Shown here: positions 16,816 to 26,050 of the stretch, piece by piece
Numbering within the stretch: the first letter of the stretch is position 1
How the letters are laid out: each line of letters opens with the position of its first letter
Origin: CALNBC01 sp040768925
GTDB taxonomy: Bacteria > Bacillota > Clostridia > Christensenellales > CALWSW01
Direction of reading: 5' to 3'
Assembly: GCA_040768925.1 (NCBI GenBank)
Contig: JAXGLZ010000003.1
Location: 540,864 to 604,863 of the forward strand
DNA length: 64,000 nt
Program-made: the position numbers and the translations under genes
Notes under the pieces: generated by a model
Told to the model about the DNA's origin: nothing
The model's input: the letters and a program-made list of their open reading frames with translations, nothing else
Databases searched by the model: none

Positions 16816-18336
16816 ATGAAAAAGCTCTTCGCTCTGGCCCTTGCCGCGCTGATGCTGTGCGGACTGCTGGCCGGCTGCGGCGCGTCCGCCGATCCCGGCA
16901 AATCCGAAGCCGTGGATTTTGGCGACACGCTGACCGTGGTCATGAACTCGACAGGCAGCAACTTTGACCCGCTGACCAGCTACGACTCCGACTGGCAGGT
17001 CTGCTATCAGATTTATGACACGCTGTTCCGCATCGACGACGACGGCAACCCCGCGCCCCACGTTGCCGAAAGCTGGGAAGAAAGCACGGACGGCACGAAG
17101 CTGACCATCCACCTGCGCAAGGACATCAAGTTCCACGACGGCACGCCCCTGAACGCGGAAGCGGTCATCTTCGCGTTTACCACCTCCCACGATGTGGAGC
17201 TGAACGCCTGGCTGAACGACCTCATTCCCGAATGGAAAGCCATCGACGAATACACCGTCGAGCTCACAAAGGGCCAGCCCTACACCCCCATTTATTACTC
17301 GCTGATGGCCCGCCCGCACTTGGTTTCCCCCACGGCGTACCAGGCCGACCCTGTGGCTTTTGCCCAGAACCCCGTCGGTTCCGGCGCCTATAAGTTCGTT
17401 TCCAAGGGCAGCGACGACGTCGTTCACCTGGTGGCCAACGAGGACTATTTCCTGGGCGCGCCTTATTTTAAGAACCTGGTGATGCGCCCGCCGATGGAAT
17501 CCGCCACGTCGGTCATCGCCCTGCAAAACGGCGAGATTGACCTCGTGGTCAACCTGACGCCCAACCAGGTCTCCGTAGCCAAGGGCATCCCGGAAATCAC
17601 CGTCTCCCAGAAGACGGGCTGGTCCCAGACCATGGTCATCATGGCCGGCGAACCCTTTACGAACAACCGCGCTTTGCGTCAGGCCGTCGCCCACGCCATC
17701 GATCCCCAGAAGGCCGCGATCCTGAACGAGCAGCCCGACGCCGCCGTCGCCACGGACCTGTTCTCGGCGAAGGAACTGGGCGTCTACGCCGGTCTGGTTC
17801 CGCCGCTGGGGTATGACCCGAGCAAGGTCCCTGCATTGCTTGCAGAAGCCAACTACACCAAGGACATCGTGATCCCCATCCGCGCCACCCAGCAGCATGC
17901 CGCGCTGGCTCAGTCCGTGCAGGCCGATTTGCAGGCCGTCGGCATCACCGCCGAAATCCAGCAGGTGGACGAAAGCACCTACAACAACTTCTTCACCAGC
18001 GGCGAATTCGGCCTGAGCTTCTGGGAATACGGCAACGACCAGTCCTCCGCGGAAGACCTGCTGACCTATTTCACCAGCACGAACTTCTACGGACGCTATA
18101 TGGAAGCCAGCCCGGAATATGACGCGCTGGTCGCCCAGTTCGGCAGCTTCCCCACCGACGAAGCCCGCAAGGACGTGATGAAGCAGGCGCTCGAACTGCA
18201 GGTGCAGTTCGCCAACATGGTGCCGCTGTATGAATCCACCTTCAACTTCGCGTACCGCACCGGCTTGACCGGCCTCAACCCGTGGAGCGCGTCCACCTAC
18301 CGCTTCTTCCTGGGGGACCTCAAGCCCGCCCAATAA
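16816..18336 (+). CDS. Peptide-binding lipoprotein (SBP family 5)
   Basis: 506 residues. ATG 16816 follows AGGAGG. Lipoprotein signal with lipobox LLAGC. Family 5 features include SYDSDWQVCYQIYDTLFRID, DGTKLTIHLRKDIKFHDGTPLNAE and NRALRQAVAHAIDP. It captures di-/oligopeptides outside the membrane and delivers them to DppBC. It lies between the permease and ATPase genes, with strong hairpins downstream that may keep its message more abundant than that of the ATPases. Confidence 0.92.
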   Translation: MKKLFALALAALMLCGLLAGCGASADPGKSEAVDFGDTLTVVMNSTGSNFDPLTSYDSDWQVCYQIYDTLFRIDDDGNPAPHVAESWEESTDGTKLTIHLRKDIKFHDGTPLNAEAVIFAFTTSHDVELNAWLNDLIPEWKAIDEYTVELTKGQPYTPIYYSLMARPHLVSPTAYQADPVAFAQNPVGSGAYKFVSKGSDDVVHLVANEDYFLGAPYFKNLVMRPPMESATSVIALQNGEIDLVVNLTPNQVSVAKGIPEITVSQKTGWSQTMVIMAGEPFTNNRALRQAVAHAIDPQKAAILNEQPDAAVATDLFSAKELGVYAGLVPPLGYDPSKVPALLAEANYTKDIVIPIRATQQHAALAQSVQADLQAVGITAEIQQVDESTYNNFFTSGEFGLSFWEYGNDQSSAEDLLTYFTSTNFYGRYMEASPEYDALVAQFGSFPTDEARKDVMKQALELQVQFANMVPLYESTFNFAYRTGLTGLNPWSASTYRFFLGDLKPAQ

Positions 18337-18376
18337 CGCGCCTTCGGTTTTTAAGCAACATGTAATGGATTCAGCA

Positions 18377-18453
18377 TTCTCGCAGGATGGCAGGTCCATC
18401 CTGCGAGAACCCTTCTTTATAAAACCGGCGGCAAAAAGCGCGCTGCCGCCGGC
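18377..18453 (+). terminator. Two strong hairpins after the binding-protein gene
   Basis: TTCTCGCAGGATGG pairs perfectly with CCATCCTGCGAGAA (18377-18409), followed by CCTTCTTTAT. A second stem CCGGCGGCA/TGCCGCCGG ends near 18453. Likely attenuation or mRNA stabilisation between SBP and dppD. Confidence 0.65.
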
Positions 18454-18499
18454 TTTATAAGGAAGGGCGATCGCCCGATTCGGCCGAAAGGGGATTTTT

Positions 18500-19504
18500 A
18501 TGGACGCGGTCATCGAACATCAAGAGACGGAGCTGCTCTTGCACATCAAAAACATCAAGACGGTGCTCGCCACCCGCGCGGGGGACCTTGTGCCCGTAGA
18601 CGGGGTGGACGTTTGCATTCCGTTTCGCAAAACGGTGGGCCTGGTGGGGGAAAGCGGCTGCGGCAAAAGCATGACGGCCATGTCCGTCATGGGGCTTTTG
18701 CCCCCGGGGGGCAGGGTTGCGGAAGGGGAAATTCTGCTGCGCGGCGAGGATCTTCTGAAAATGAGCGGCGAAGCGCGCCGGGACATCTGCGGAAACAAGA
18801 TCTCCATCATCTTCCAGGAACCCATGACCAGCCTGAACCCGGTCATGACCGTGGGCAAGCAGGTGATGGAGGCCATCACCCTGCACCAGAAGATCACCAA
18901 GGAAGAAGCGAAGCGCCGGGTGGTGGATATCTTTCGCGCCGTGGGCATTCCGGAACCGGAAAAGCGCTTCAAGGCGTACCCCCACCAGCTTTCCGGCGGG
19001 CTGCGCCAGCGGGTGATGATCGGCATGGCCATGATCTGCCGGCCGGATCTTTTGATCGCGGACGAGCCCACCACCGCGCTGGACGTGACCATCGAAGCCC
19101 AGATCCTGCACCTGATGCGCCAGCTGCAAAAGGAAGAGGGCACCTCCATCCTGATGATCACCCACAACCTGGGGGTCGTGGCGGAAATCTGCGATTCGGT
19201 GTATGTGATGTACGCCGGCCAGGTGGTGGAGCACGCCGATGTGTTCGAGCTGTTCGAAAAGCCCAGCCATCCGTACACGCTGGGGCTGATGGCGTCCATG
19301 CCCAGCACGGCTTCCGACCAGCGGCTGTACAACATTCCCGGCACCGTGCCCACCCTGACCGACCTGCCCACAGGCTGCCGGTTCTGCGCGCGCTGCGAGC
19401 GTGCCTTCGACCGCTGCAAAGAAGAACAGCCGCCGCTGTATGACGTGGGGAAGGGGCATCTGGTGCGCTGTTTCCTGTTCGAGGAGGAAGGCGAGCAAGC
19501 ATGA
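18500..19504 (+). CDS. dppD: Peptide ABC transporter ATPase, DppD type
   Basis: 334 residues. Walker A GESGCGKS, signature LSGGLRQR, Walker B LLIADEPTTALD, H-loop in MITHNLGVVAE. The C-terminal oligopeptide-type extension carries the Cys cluster GCRFCARCERAFDRC, a likely iron-sulfur or structural motif common to DppD/OppD. ATG follows AAGGGGA. Its last codons overlap the dppF start (ATGA), indicating translational coupling. Confidence 0.93.
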   Translation: MDAVIEHQETELLLHIKNIKTVLATRAGDLVPVDGVDVCIPFRKTVGLVGESGCGKSMTAMSVMGLLPPGGRVAEGEILLRGEDLLKMSGEARRDICGNKISIIFQEPMTSLNPVMTVGKQVMEAITLHQKITKEEAKRRVVDIFRAVGIPEPEKRFKAYPHQLSGGLRQRVMIGMAMICRPDLLIADEPTTALDVTIEAQILHLMRQLQKEEGTSILMITHNLGVVAEICDSVYVMYAGQVVEHADVFELFEKPSHPYTLGLMASMPSTASDQRLYNIPGTVPTLTDLPTGCRFCARCERAFDRCKEEQPPLYDVGKGHLVRCFLFEEEGEQA

Positions 19505-20460
19505 ACGACGAAAAAAACAACGTGCTGGTGCAGGCCGCGGGCCTGGTGAAGCATTTTAAAGACAAGGGCTCGGTGGTGCAGGCCGTTTCCAACGTGGACC
19601 TGACGATTTACCGGGGCGAAACCCTTTGCCTGGTGGGAGAAAGCGGCTGCGGCAAGAGCACCCTGGGCCGCCTTTTGCTGCGGCTGATCGAACCCACAGC
19701 CGGAACGGTGCTGTTCGGCGGCGAAAACATCACCGCCATGCCGCAAAAGCAGCTGCGCAGCCTGCGCAAAAAGATGCAGTTCATCTTCCAGGACCCATAC
19801 GCCTCTTTGGACCCGCGCATGTCCGTGGGCCAGATCATCGGTGAGCCTTTGCGCATCCACAAGGCGGGCAGCCCGAAGGAACAGGCCCAAAAAGTGGAAG
19901 AACTGATGCAGGTGGTGGGCATTTCCACGGAGTACAAGGGCCGTTACCCCCACCAGTTTTCCGGCGGGCAGCGCCAGCGCATCGGCATCGCCCGGGCTTT
20001 GGCGCTGAACCCCGAGCTGGTGGTGTGCGACGAGCCGGTTTCCGCGCTGGACGTTTCGATCCAGGCCCAGATTCTGAACCTGTTGTACGATTTGCAGCAC
20101 CAGTATCATCTGACGTATCTGTTTATTACCCATGACCTGGGGGTGGTGCGCTACATCGCCACCCGGGTATGCGTCATGTTTTTGGGCAAAATTTGCGAGA
20201 TCGGCAGCACCGCGGATATTTTCACAGCGCCGCGCCACCCGTACACCCGCTTTTTGCTCGCTTCCACGCCAAAGCCGGACCCCAAGCAGCGCAAGGAAGA
20301 TAAAGACCTTCTGCAGGGCGAGGTGCCCAGCCCCATCGACCCGCCTTCCGGCTGCCGCTTCCACAAGCGCTGCCCGTACGCCCAGCCTGTGTGCGGCGAA
20401 AAGGAACCGCCTTTGGCGGAAGAAAACGGCCGCGCGTTCGCGTGCCACTTCCCGCTGTAA
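19501..20460 (+). CDS. dppF: Peptide ABC transporter ATPase, DppF type
   Basis: 319 residues. Walker A GESGCGKST, signature FSGGQRQRIGIARALAL, Walker B LVVCDEPVSALD, and the C-terminal GCRFHKRCPYAQPVC motif. Pairs with DppD as the heterodimeric motor of the first transporter. Last gene of this operon; a hairpin follows. Confidence 0.93.
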   Translation: MNDEKNNVLVQAAGLVKHFKDKGSVVQAVSNVDLTIYRGETLCLVGESGCGKSTLGRLLLRLIEPTAGTVLFGGENITAMPQKQLRSLRKKMQFIFQDPYASLDPRMSVGQIIGEPLRIHKAGSPKEQAQKVEELMQVVGISTEYKGRYPHQFSGGQRQRIGIARALALNPELVVCDEPVSALDVSIQAQILNLLYDLQHQYHLTYLFITHDLGVVRYIATRVCVMFLGKICEIGSTADIFTAPRHPYTRFLLASTPKPDPKQRKEDKDLLQGEVPSPIDPPSGCRFHKRCPYAQPVCGEKEPPLAEENGRAFACHFPL

Positions 20461-20481
20461 AAAGGCTCTGCGGCGCCGAAA

Positions 20482-20512
20482 GAAGCCGGCCGGCGTTGCG
20501 TGGGCTTCTTAT
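20482..20512 (+). terminator. Hairpin after the first peptide-uptake operon
   Basis: AGAAGCC (from 20482) pairs with GGCTTCT. The tail is not strongly T-rich, so this is a tentative terminator. Confidence 0.45.
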
Positions 20513-20630
20513 GATTTGCGCTCTTGTTAACTGTCTAAGAGGTTCCGGCGGTTCTTTTTTATGCTCCGGCTTATGCAATATTCATATCTATAGTATTATA
20601 TAATCCAACCGTTTTTGTGCCGGCGCTTCG

Positions 20631-20660
20631 TTGACACAGGCCCTGGCAAAATGGTATCAT
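20631..20660 (+). promoter_or_regulatory. Promoter of the second peptide-uptake operon
   Basis: TTGACA (20631-20636), 18-bp spacer, TATCAT (20655-20660), about 66 bp upstream of the second dppB. Confidence 0.7.
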
Positions 20661-20726
20661 AAGTAAATTCATTTACCAGAGTAGTCCGCGAAAGCAGCCG
20701 GGGCGGACTGTGGGGGAGATAAGGGA

Positions 20727-21713
20727 ATGACGCGATATCTTGGCAAGCGCTTTGCGGTTTGTATGCTTGCGGTTGTGTTCTCTGTTTTTATCAATTTTGC
20801 GCTGGTGCGCGTGGCGCCGGGGAACCCGATTTCCATCATGGCGGGGATCGACAACCCGAACCCGGAAATGGTTGCCGCGCTCACCGAAAAATACGGTCTG
20901 GACAAGCCGATCCTTGTCCAGTTTGGCGTGTATCTTCAGAACCTTTTGAAGGGTGATTTCGGATTTTCTTATCGGAACAACCTGCCCGTCACCCAGCTTG
21001 TGGGGGAGCGCGTTGTGCCCACTTTGCTTTTGAGCCTCACTTCGCTTGTTTTCGCGGTGTTCTTGGGCGGCAGCATGGGCCTTAGGGCCGCGCGCAGAAA
21101 GGATTCACTCTTCGACCGGTTCTTTTCCAACCTTTCTTATATGCTGGACGCGATGCCCAGCTTCTGGTTCGCGCTGATGCTGATGCTGGTGTTTGCCACC
21201 GCCTTCAAGTTGCTGCCCACCGCGGGCATGGTGGACGTGCGGGCCAGCTACACGGGTTTTAAACGGGTGCTGGACATTCTCACCCACATGGTGCTGCCCG
21301 TTTCCTGCATCACCATCCTGACCGCGCCGGGCTATTACCGGATTATGCGCTCCTCCGCGTTGCAGGTGATGAACGAGGATTTCGTCACCCTATACCGGGC
21401 GACGGGCATGTCCGAAAAGGCGATCTTCCGCAAATACGTTTTGAAAAACGCGATCCTGCCCATGGTGACCATGCTGGGCATGGGCCTGGCCTACAGCCTG
21501 GCGGGCGTCGCTCTGGTGGAAATCGTGTTTGCCTGGCCGGGCATGGGGCGGCTTCTGCTGGATTCGATCAACAAGCGGGACTATGCGGTGCTGAGCGGCA
21601 TCTACCTGATGCTGAGCATGGCCATCGCCGTGGTGACGGTTCTGCTGGACGCGCTTTACGCATGGCTTGACCCGCGCATCCGCCTGAACGAGCGCCGGGT
21701 CCAGAGGGGATAA
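20727..21713 (+). CDS. dppB: Peptide ABC transporter permease, DppB type (second system)
   Basis: 328 residues. Start ATG 20727 follows GGGGGAGATAAGGGA. N-terminus MTRYLGKRFAVCMLAVVFSV and extracytoplasmic VRVAPGNPISIMAG are typical of DppB. The EAA-like loop reads VMNEDFVTLYRATGMSEKAI. First gene of the second operon. Confidence 0.9.
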   Translation: MTRYLGKRFAVCMLAVVFSVFINFALVRVAPGNPISIMAGIDNPNPEMVAALTEKYGLDKPILVQFGVYLQNLLKGDFGFSYRNNLPVTQLVGERVVPTLLLSLTSLVFAVFLGGSMGLRAARRKDSLFDRFFSNLSYMLDAMPSFWFALMLMLVFATAFKLLPTAGMVDVRASYTGFKRVLDILTHMVLPVSCITILTAPGYYRIMRSSALQVMNEDFVTLYRATGMSEKAIFRKYVLKNAILPMVTMLGMGLAYSLAGVALVEIVFAWPGMGRLLLDSINKRDYAVLSGIYLMLSMAIAVVTVLLDALYAWLDPRIRLNERRVQRG

Positions 21714-21717
21714 AATC

Positions 21718-22581
21718 ATGATGACGACTCGCACGATCAAAAAACAGCGCGCGCACAGCGCGATCACCCGGGCATTCGGGATTTCCCCGCTGCGGATGGG
21801 GTTGATCCTGTTTGCCGTGATTCTGCTGACTGCGATTTTTGCCCCTCTTCTCGCGCCTTATGACCCGATGGATCTCACGGGGGACGTGCTGACCGCCCCC
21901 GGGGCCAATCACCTGCTGGGCACCGACCCCTATGGCCGGGACCTTTTGTCCCGCGTGATTTACGGCACGCGCACCTCGCTGATCATCGGGTTTTTGGCGG
22001 CGGGCATTTCCGGCGTTGTCGGCATCATCATCGGCGCGGTTTCCGGCTATTTCGGCGGCAGGGTTGACCAGATCCTGACTTTTGTGATCAGCATTTTCGA
22101 CATGACGCCGGTGTTTTTCCTGATCCTGATCGTCGTCGCGCTTTTTGGCGGCAGCATCACAAACGTGGTCATCGTCATCGGGCTGACCACCTGGACGGCG
22201 AACGCCCGGCTGATGCGCGCCGAAACCGTTTCCCTGCGGGACCGGGTTTTCGTGCAGGCGGCGGAAACCATCGGCGAAGGCAAATGGCGCATTCTGCTGC
22301 GCCACGTCATCCCCAACGGCATTTACCCGCTGATCGTCAACACCACGGCAAACATTTCCGCCGCCATTTTGATGGAAGCCAGCCTTTCGTTCATCGGCCT
22401 GGGGGATGCCAATATCATCAGCTGGGGCCAGATCGTGTTTGACGGCCGCAGCCAGCTCGGCTCGGGATGGTGGGTCAGCACCTTCGGCGGCTTGGCCATC
22501 GTGCTGACGGCCTGGACGTTCTTTTTGATCGGCGACGGCCTGAACCGCTATTTGACCCCCAAACTTCAGCAAAAGGGTTGA
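21718..22581 (+). CDS. dppC: Peptide ABC transporter permease, DppC type (second system)
   Basis: 287 residues, starting 5 bp after the dppB stop. Features: FAPLLAPYDPMDL, LGTDPYGRDLLSRVIYGTRTS and the coupling loop FVQAAETIGEGKWRILLRHV. Membrane partner of the preceding DppB. Confidence 0.91.
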   Translation: MMTTRTIKKQRAHSAITRAFGISPLRMGLILFAVILLTAIFAPLLAPYDPMDLTGDVLTAPGANHLLGTDPYGRDLLSRVIYGTRTSLIIGFLAAGISGVVGIIIGAVSGYFGGRVDQILTFVISIFDMTPVFFLILIVVALFGGSITNVVIVIGLTTWTANARLMRAETVSLRDRVFVQAAETIGEGKWRILLRHVIPNGIYPLIVNTTANISAAILMEASLSFIGLGDANIISWGQIVFDGRSQLGSGWWVSTFGGLAIVLTAWTFFLIGDGLNRYLTPKLQQKG

Positions 22582-22610
22582 CGCCGAACAGAGAAGGGAT
22601 CGCACTGAAC

Positions 22611-23582
22611 ATGGCATTGATTGAAATCAGGGACTTGAACGTCCGTTATCTTATGAACAAACGGGAAATTCTGGCTTGCGACAAGGTGGACCTGACTGTT
22701 CTGGAGCAGGACAGCGTCGGCATCGTCGGCGAATCGGGCTCGGGCAAATCCACCCTGGCGATGTGCATTCTAGGCCTTTTGCCCAAAGCGACCACCCGGG
22801 CGGAGGGGGAAATCCTGTTCCAGGGGATGAATCTCGTCGGCCTGCCGGAAAAAGACTACGCAAAAATCCGGTGGAAGGAGCTTTCGGCGGTTTTTCAAAA
22901 GTCGATGAGCAGCCTTTCCCCCGTTCATAAAATCAGCCGCCAGATGGCGGACATTTACCGCGTCCACGTTCCCAGGGCGACGGACGGCGAATGCCGGGAA
23001 AAGGCGCTGGAAATCCTGACGAAGGTCAATCTTCCCCCCAGGGTTTTCGATCTGTATCCCCACCAGCTTTCCGGCGGCATGATCCAGCGGGTTTCCATCG
23101 CGCTCTGTTTGATGTTCAACCCCTCTTTGGTGATTCTGGACGAAGCGACCACCGCGCTGGACGTGGTGACCGAAAGCCAGATCCTGCGGGAGATCGAGCG
23201 CTTGCAGGATACGGAAAAAGTCACCCGCATCATGATCACCCACAACATGGCGGTGGTGGCGACAAGCTGCAAAAAAGTGGCGGTGATGTACGCCGGCAGA
23301 ATGATGGAGACAGGCAATACCGCCGATATTTTGAAGCGCCCCCAGCACCCCTACACCCAGGGGCTCTTGAAATCCTTCCCCTCGTTCACGGGCGACCGGC
23401 ACAGCCTGCGGGGCATCCCCGGTTCGCTGCCGGATTTGAGCGTGCCCATGCCGGGCTGTGTCTTTGCGCCCAGGTGCCCCCGGGCCTGCGAGAAATGCAC
23501 CGCCGAAAGGCCGCCGCTGGCGGAAACCGGGCCGGGCTGGAAGGTCGCGTGCTTTTTCCCCGGGGATGGAGGTGAAGCCTGA
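22611..23582 (+). CDS. dppD: Peptide ABC transporter ATPase, DppD type (second system)
   Basis: 323 residues from ATG 22611. The frame is open further upstream, but that part overlaps dppC and has no homology. Walker A GESGSGKST, signature LSGGMIQRVSIALCL, Walker B LVILDEATTALD, C-terminal GCVFAPRCPRACEKC. Note Ala instead of Pro after DE in Walker B, seen also in other ABC ATPases. Confidence 0.92.
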   Translation: MALIEIRDLNVRYLMNKREILACDKVDLTVLEQDSVGIVGESGSGKSTLAMCILGLLPKATTRAEGEILFQGMNLVGLPEKDYAKIRWKELSAVFQKSMSSLSPVHKISRQMADIYRVHVPRATDGECREKALEILTKVNLPPRVFDLYPHQLSGGMIQRVSIALCLMFNPSLVILDEATTALDVVTESQILREIERLQDTEKVTRIMITHNMAVVATSCKKVAVMYAGRMMETGNTADILKRPQHPYTQGLLKSFPSFTGDRHSLRGIPGSLPDLSVPMPGCVFAPRCPRACEKCTAERPPLAETGPGWKVACFFPGDGGEA

Positions 23583-23584
23583 CC

Positions 23585-24619
23585 ATGCACAGCGAAAAAA
23601 CCAAAGTGCTTGAGGTGAAAGACGCCGTCAAGCATTACAGGCAAAAATCCCTGACCGCGCCCGACGGCACAAGGCTGAAAAACCAGATGGTCAAAGCCGT
23701 GGACGGCGTGAGCTTTACGCTCAACAGCGGCGAAATCCTGGGCGTGATCGGCGAAAGCGGCTGCGGCAAAAGCACCCTCGGAAGGCTGCTCGTCAACCTG
23801 GAACCGCTCAGCCGCGGGGACATTTTGATCAACGGCAAAAGCATCCGCAGCGTCAATTTGTCCAATAAATCCGAACGGCTGGCCTTTCGCAGAACGGTGC
23901 AGCTGATCTTCCAAAACCCCTTCGAAAGCGTGGACCCCCGGGAAACCGTGGAAAAGGTGCTGATGACCCCGCTGCGCCTGCATTCCATCGGGAACAGCGA
24001 CGACGAACGGCGCAAAATCTGCGTCGACGCGCTGGAAACGGCCGGCTTGCGCCCGGCGGAGGATTTTCTGACCCGCTACCCCTATGAACTCTCCGGCGGG
24101 CAGCTCCAGCGCATTTCCATCATGCGGGCCATGATTCTGAACCCTTCCTTCGTGGTGGCGGACGAGGCGATTTCCATGCTGGACGTTTCCATCCGGGCGG
24201 ACATTCTGAACCTCTTGGAGGAACAAACCAAAATCAAGCGCGCCTGCATGGTGTTCATCAGCCACGACATCGCCACGACCCGGTATATTTCGGATAAAGT
24301 CGCCGTCATGTACCTGGGCCGCATCGTGGAATTCGGCAATACGGACGACGTGATGCACAACCCCATCCACCCCTACACCCGGGCGCTGATCTCTAATTCG
24401 GCCTCCATCGACCCGGAGGAAGAAAGGCGGATCATCGAAATTCAGGGGGAGCCGCCGTCGCCCATCGGCACGGGGCCGGGCTGTTATTTCGCCCCCCGAT
24501 GCTATATGAAGGGCCCCCGGTGCGAAAGCGAATACCCGCCGATGACGAACGGCGGAAACGGGCACTGTTTTAATTGTTTTTATCAGCGCCCAAACGACGG
24601 GAAGGAGCAGACGGAATGA
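23585..24619 (+). CDS. dppF: Peptide ABC transporter ATPase, DppF type (second system)
   Basis: 344 residues, starting 3 bp after the dppD stop with GGAGGTGAAG upstream. Walker A GESGCGKST, signature LSGGQLQRISIMRAM, Walker B FVVADEAISMLD, and a C-terminal Cys-rich motif GCYFAPRCYMKGPRC. It overlaps the following peptidase gene by 4 bp. Confidence 0.92.
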   Translation: MHSEKTKVLEVKDAVKHYRQKSLTAPDGTRLKNQMVKAVDGVSFTLNSGEILGVIGESGCGKSTLGRLLVNLEPLSRGDILINGKSIRSVNLSNKSERLAFRRTVQLIFQNPFESVDPRETVEKVLMTPLRLHSIGNSDDERRKICVDALETAGLRPAEDFLTRYPYELSGGQLQRISIMRAMILNPSFVVADEAISMLDVSIRADILNLLEEQTKIKRACMVFISHDIATTRYISDKVAVMYLGRIVEFGNTDDVMHNPIHPYTRALISNSASIDPEEERRIIEIQGEPPSPIGTGPGCYFAPRCYMKGPRCESEYPPMTNGGNGHCFNCFYQRPNDGKEQTE

Positions 24620-25974
24620 GCAGGGAAAGCATGCTTTCAAAAATCCCCGATTATCAGGCGTTCTTAACGGTGGAGGAACTGAACCGGGACCTTGCCCAAC
24701 TGGCAAAGGAATTCCCGGAAACGGTTCAGGTGTTTGAGGCGGGCCGCAGCAGAAAAGGGCGGCCGATGATGTGCGCCAGGATCGGCTCCGGGGCAAAAAA
24801 CGCCCTGCTTTACGGCTGCCCCCACCCGAACGAGCCCATCGGCGCGATGATGTGCCATTACCTCGCCCGGGCGCTGGCGGAGGACGACGCTTACAGGGAA
24901 AGCCTGGACTTCACGTTTTACATCATGCCCGTGTCCGACGTGGACGGCACCGTGCTGAACGAAGCGTGGTTCAAGGGCCCCTTCACGATTTACAATTACG
25001 CCCGCAACTTTTTCCGCCCGGACGGCAAAGAGCAGGTGGAGTGGACCTTCCCCATGGACTACAAAAGCTACTCCTTCAACGCGCCCATGCCCGAAACCCG
25101 GGCGCTGATGAAGCTGCTCGACGACACGAAGCCGGATTTCATCTATTCCCTGCACAACGGGGGGTTCGGGGGCGCGTTCTGGTACATCAGCCAGAACCTG
25201 GGGCAGGACGTGTATGACGTCATGTACGAAGCGGCAAAAAAGGGCGGCGTTCCCCTGGATCTTGGGGAGCCGGAAATGCCCTATGCCGTCAGCTTTGCCC
25301 CCGCGGTTTACAAAATGCCCCTTGCGGCGGACATGTATGACTTTTACGAAAAATTTGCCCCCGGCAGCCCGGCGGACATGATGATGGGCGGCGAATGCAG
25401 CGCGTCCTACGCCGGGCCGGAAGCGGCGCTCCTCGTCACCGAACTGCCCTATTTTTACGACAGCCGGGTGGACAGCCAAAAAGAGCTCGGCTACCCGCGC
25501 AAAACGGCCGTGCTGAAAAAGATCGATATCACCGCAGCCCACGCGGCGCACTTAGGCAAGTATTACGACGCGATGAAACCCCATTATTCGGCGGACAACC
25601 CCTTCCCCGGCATGCTGGGCATGTATCTGCGCATTGCGGGGGGCGATCTTGAAAGCCAGCGGGTTTTCATCGAACAGGACGAACGGTTCCAGGCGCCCTG
25701 CAAGGAATGCGAAGCGTTTTCCAATGTGCAGATGACCTGCTTTTACCAGCTTTTGAACTGGGGTTTAATGGTGCGCAGCGTCGAATTCGAACTGGAGCGC
25801 AAGGACGACCCGGCCATTGCCAAGGTCAAAGAGGAAACGGAAGAAATCCTGAAGCGGGAAGCCGCAGCCCTGGAGCGGGAGCTTGACTACGAAGTCATTC
25901 CCATCAAAAAGCTGGTCGGCGTTCAGCTGGAAAGCGGCCTTGCCGTGCTGGAACGCCTGAGCCGGCAAAAGTAG
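24616..25974 (+). CDS. M14-family zinc carboxypeptidase-like protein
   Basis: 452 residues. The zinc-binding His/Glu pair is in GCPHPNEPIGAMM and a later YSLHNGGFGGAFW could supply the third ligand, as in M14 carboxypeptidases and succinylglutamate desuccinylase relatives. No signal peptide, so it should act on imported peptides in the cytosol. The ATG overlaps the dppF stop, which ties it functionally to the transporter. The exact specificity is unknown, and the C-terminal 100 residues (charged, helical) match nothing I recognise. Confidence 0.8.
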   Translation: MSRESMLSKIPDYQAFLTVEELNRDLAQLAKEFPETVQVFEAGRSRKGRPMMCARIGSGAKNALLYGCPHPNEPIGAMMCHYLARALAEDDAYRESLDFTFYIMPVSDVDGTVLNEAWFKGPFTIYNYARNFFRPDGKEQVEWTFPMDYKSYSFNAPMPETRALMKLLDDTKPDFIYSLHNGGFGGAFWYISQNLGQDVYDVMYEAAKKGGVPLDLGEPEMPYAVSFAPAVYKMPLAADMYDFYEKFAPGSPADMMMGGECSASYAGPEAALLVTELPYFYDSRVDSQKELGYPRKTAVLKKIDITAAHAAHLGKYYDAMKPHYSADNPFPGMLGMYLRIAGGDLESQRVFIEQDERFQAPCKECEAFSNVQMTCFYQLLNWGLMVRSVEFELERKDDPAIAKVKEETEEILKREAAALERELDYEVIPIKKLVGVQLESGLAVLERLSRQK

Positions 25975-26050
25975 TGCGCTGAACAGAGCGCGGGCAGCCG
26001 CGCGCTGAAGGCATAAAGAAGGATCACCCCCAAACCACGAAGGAGGAGAA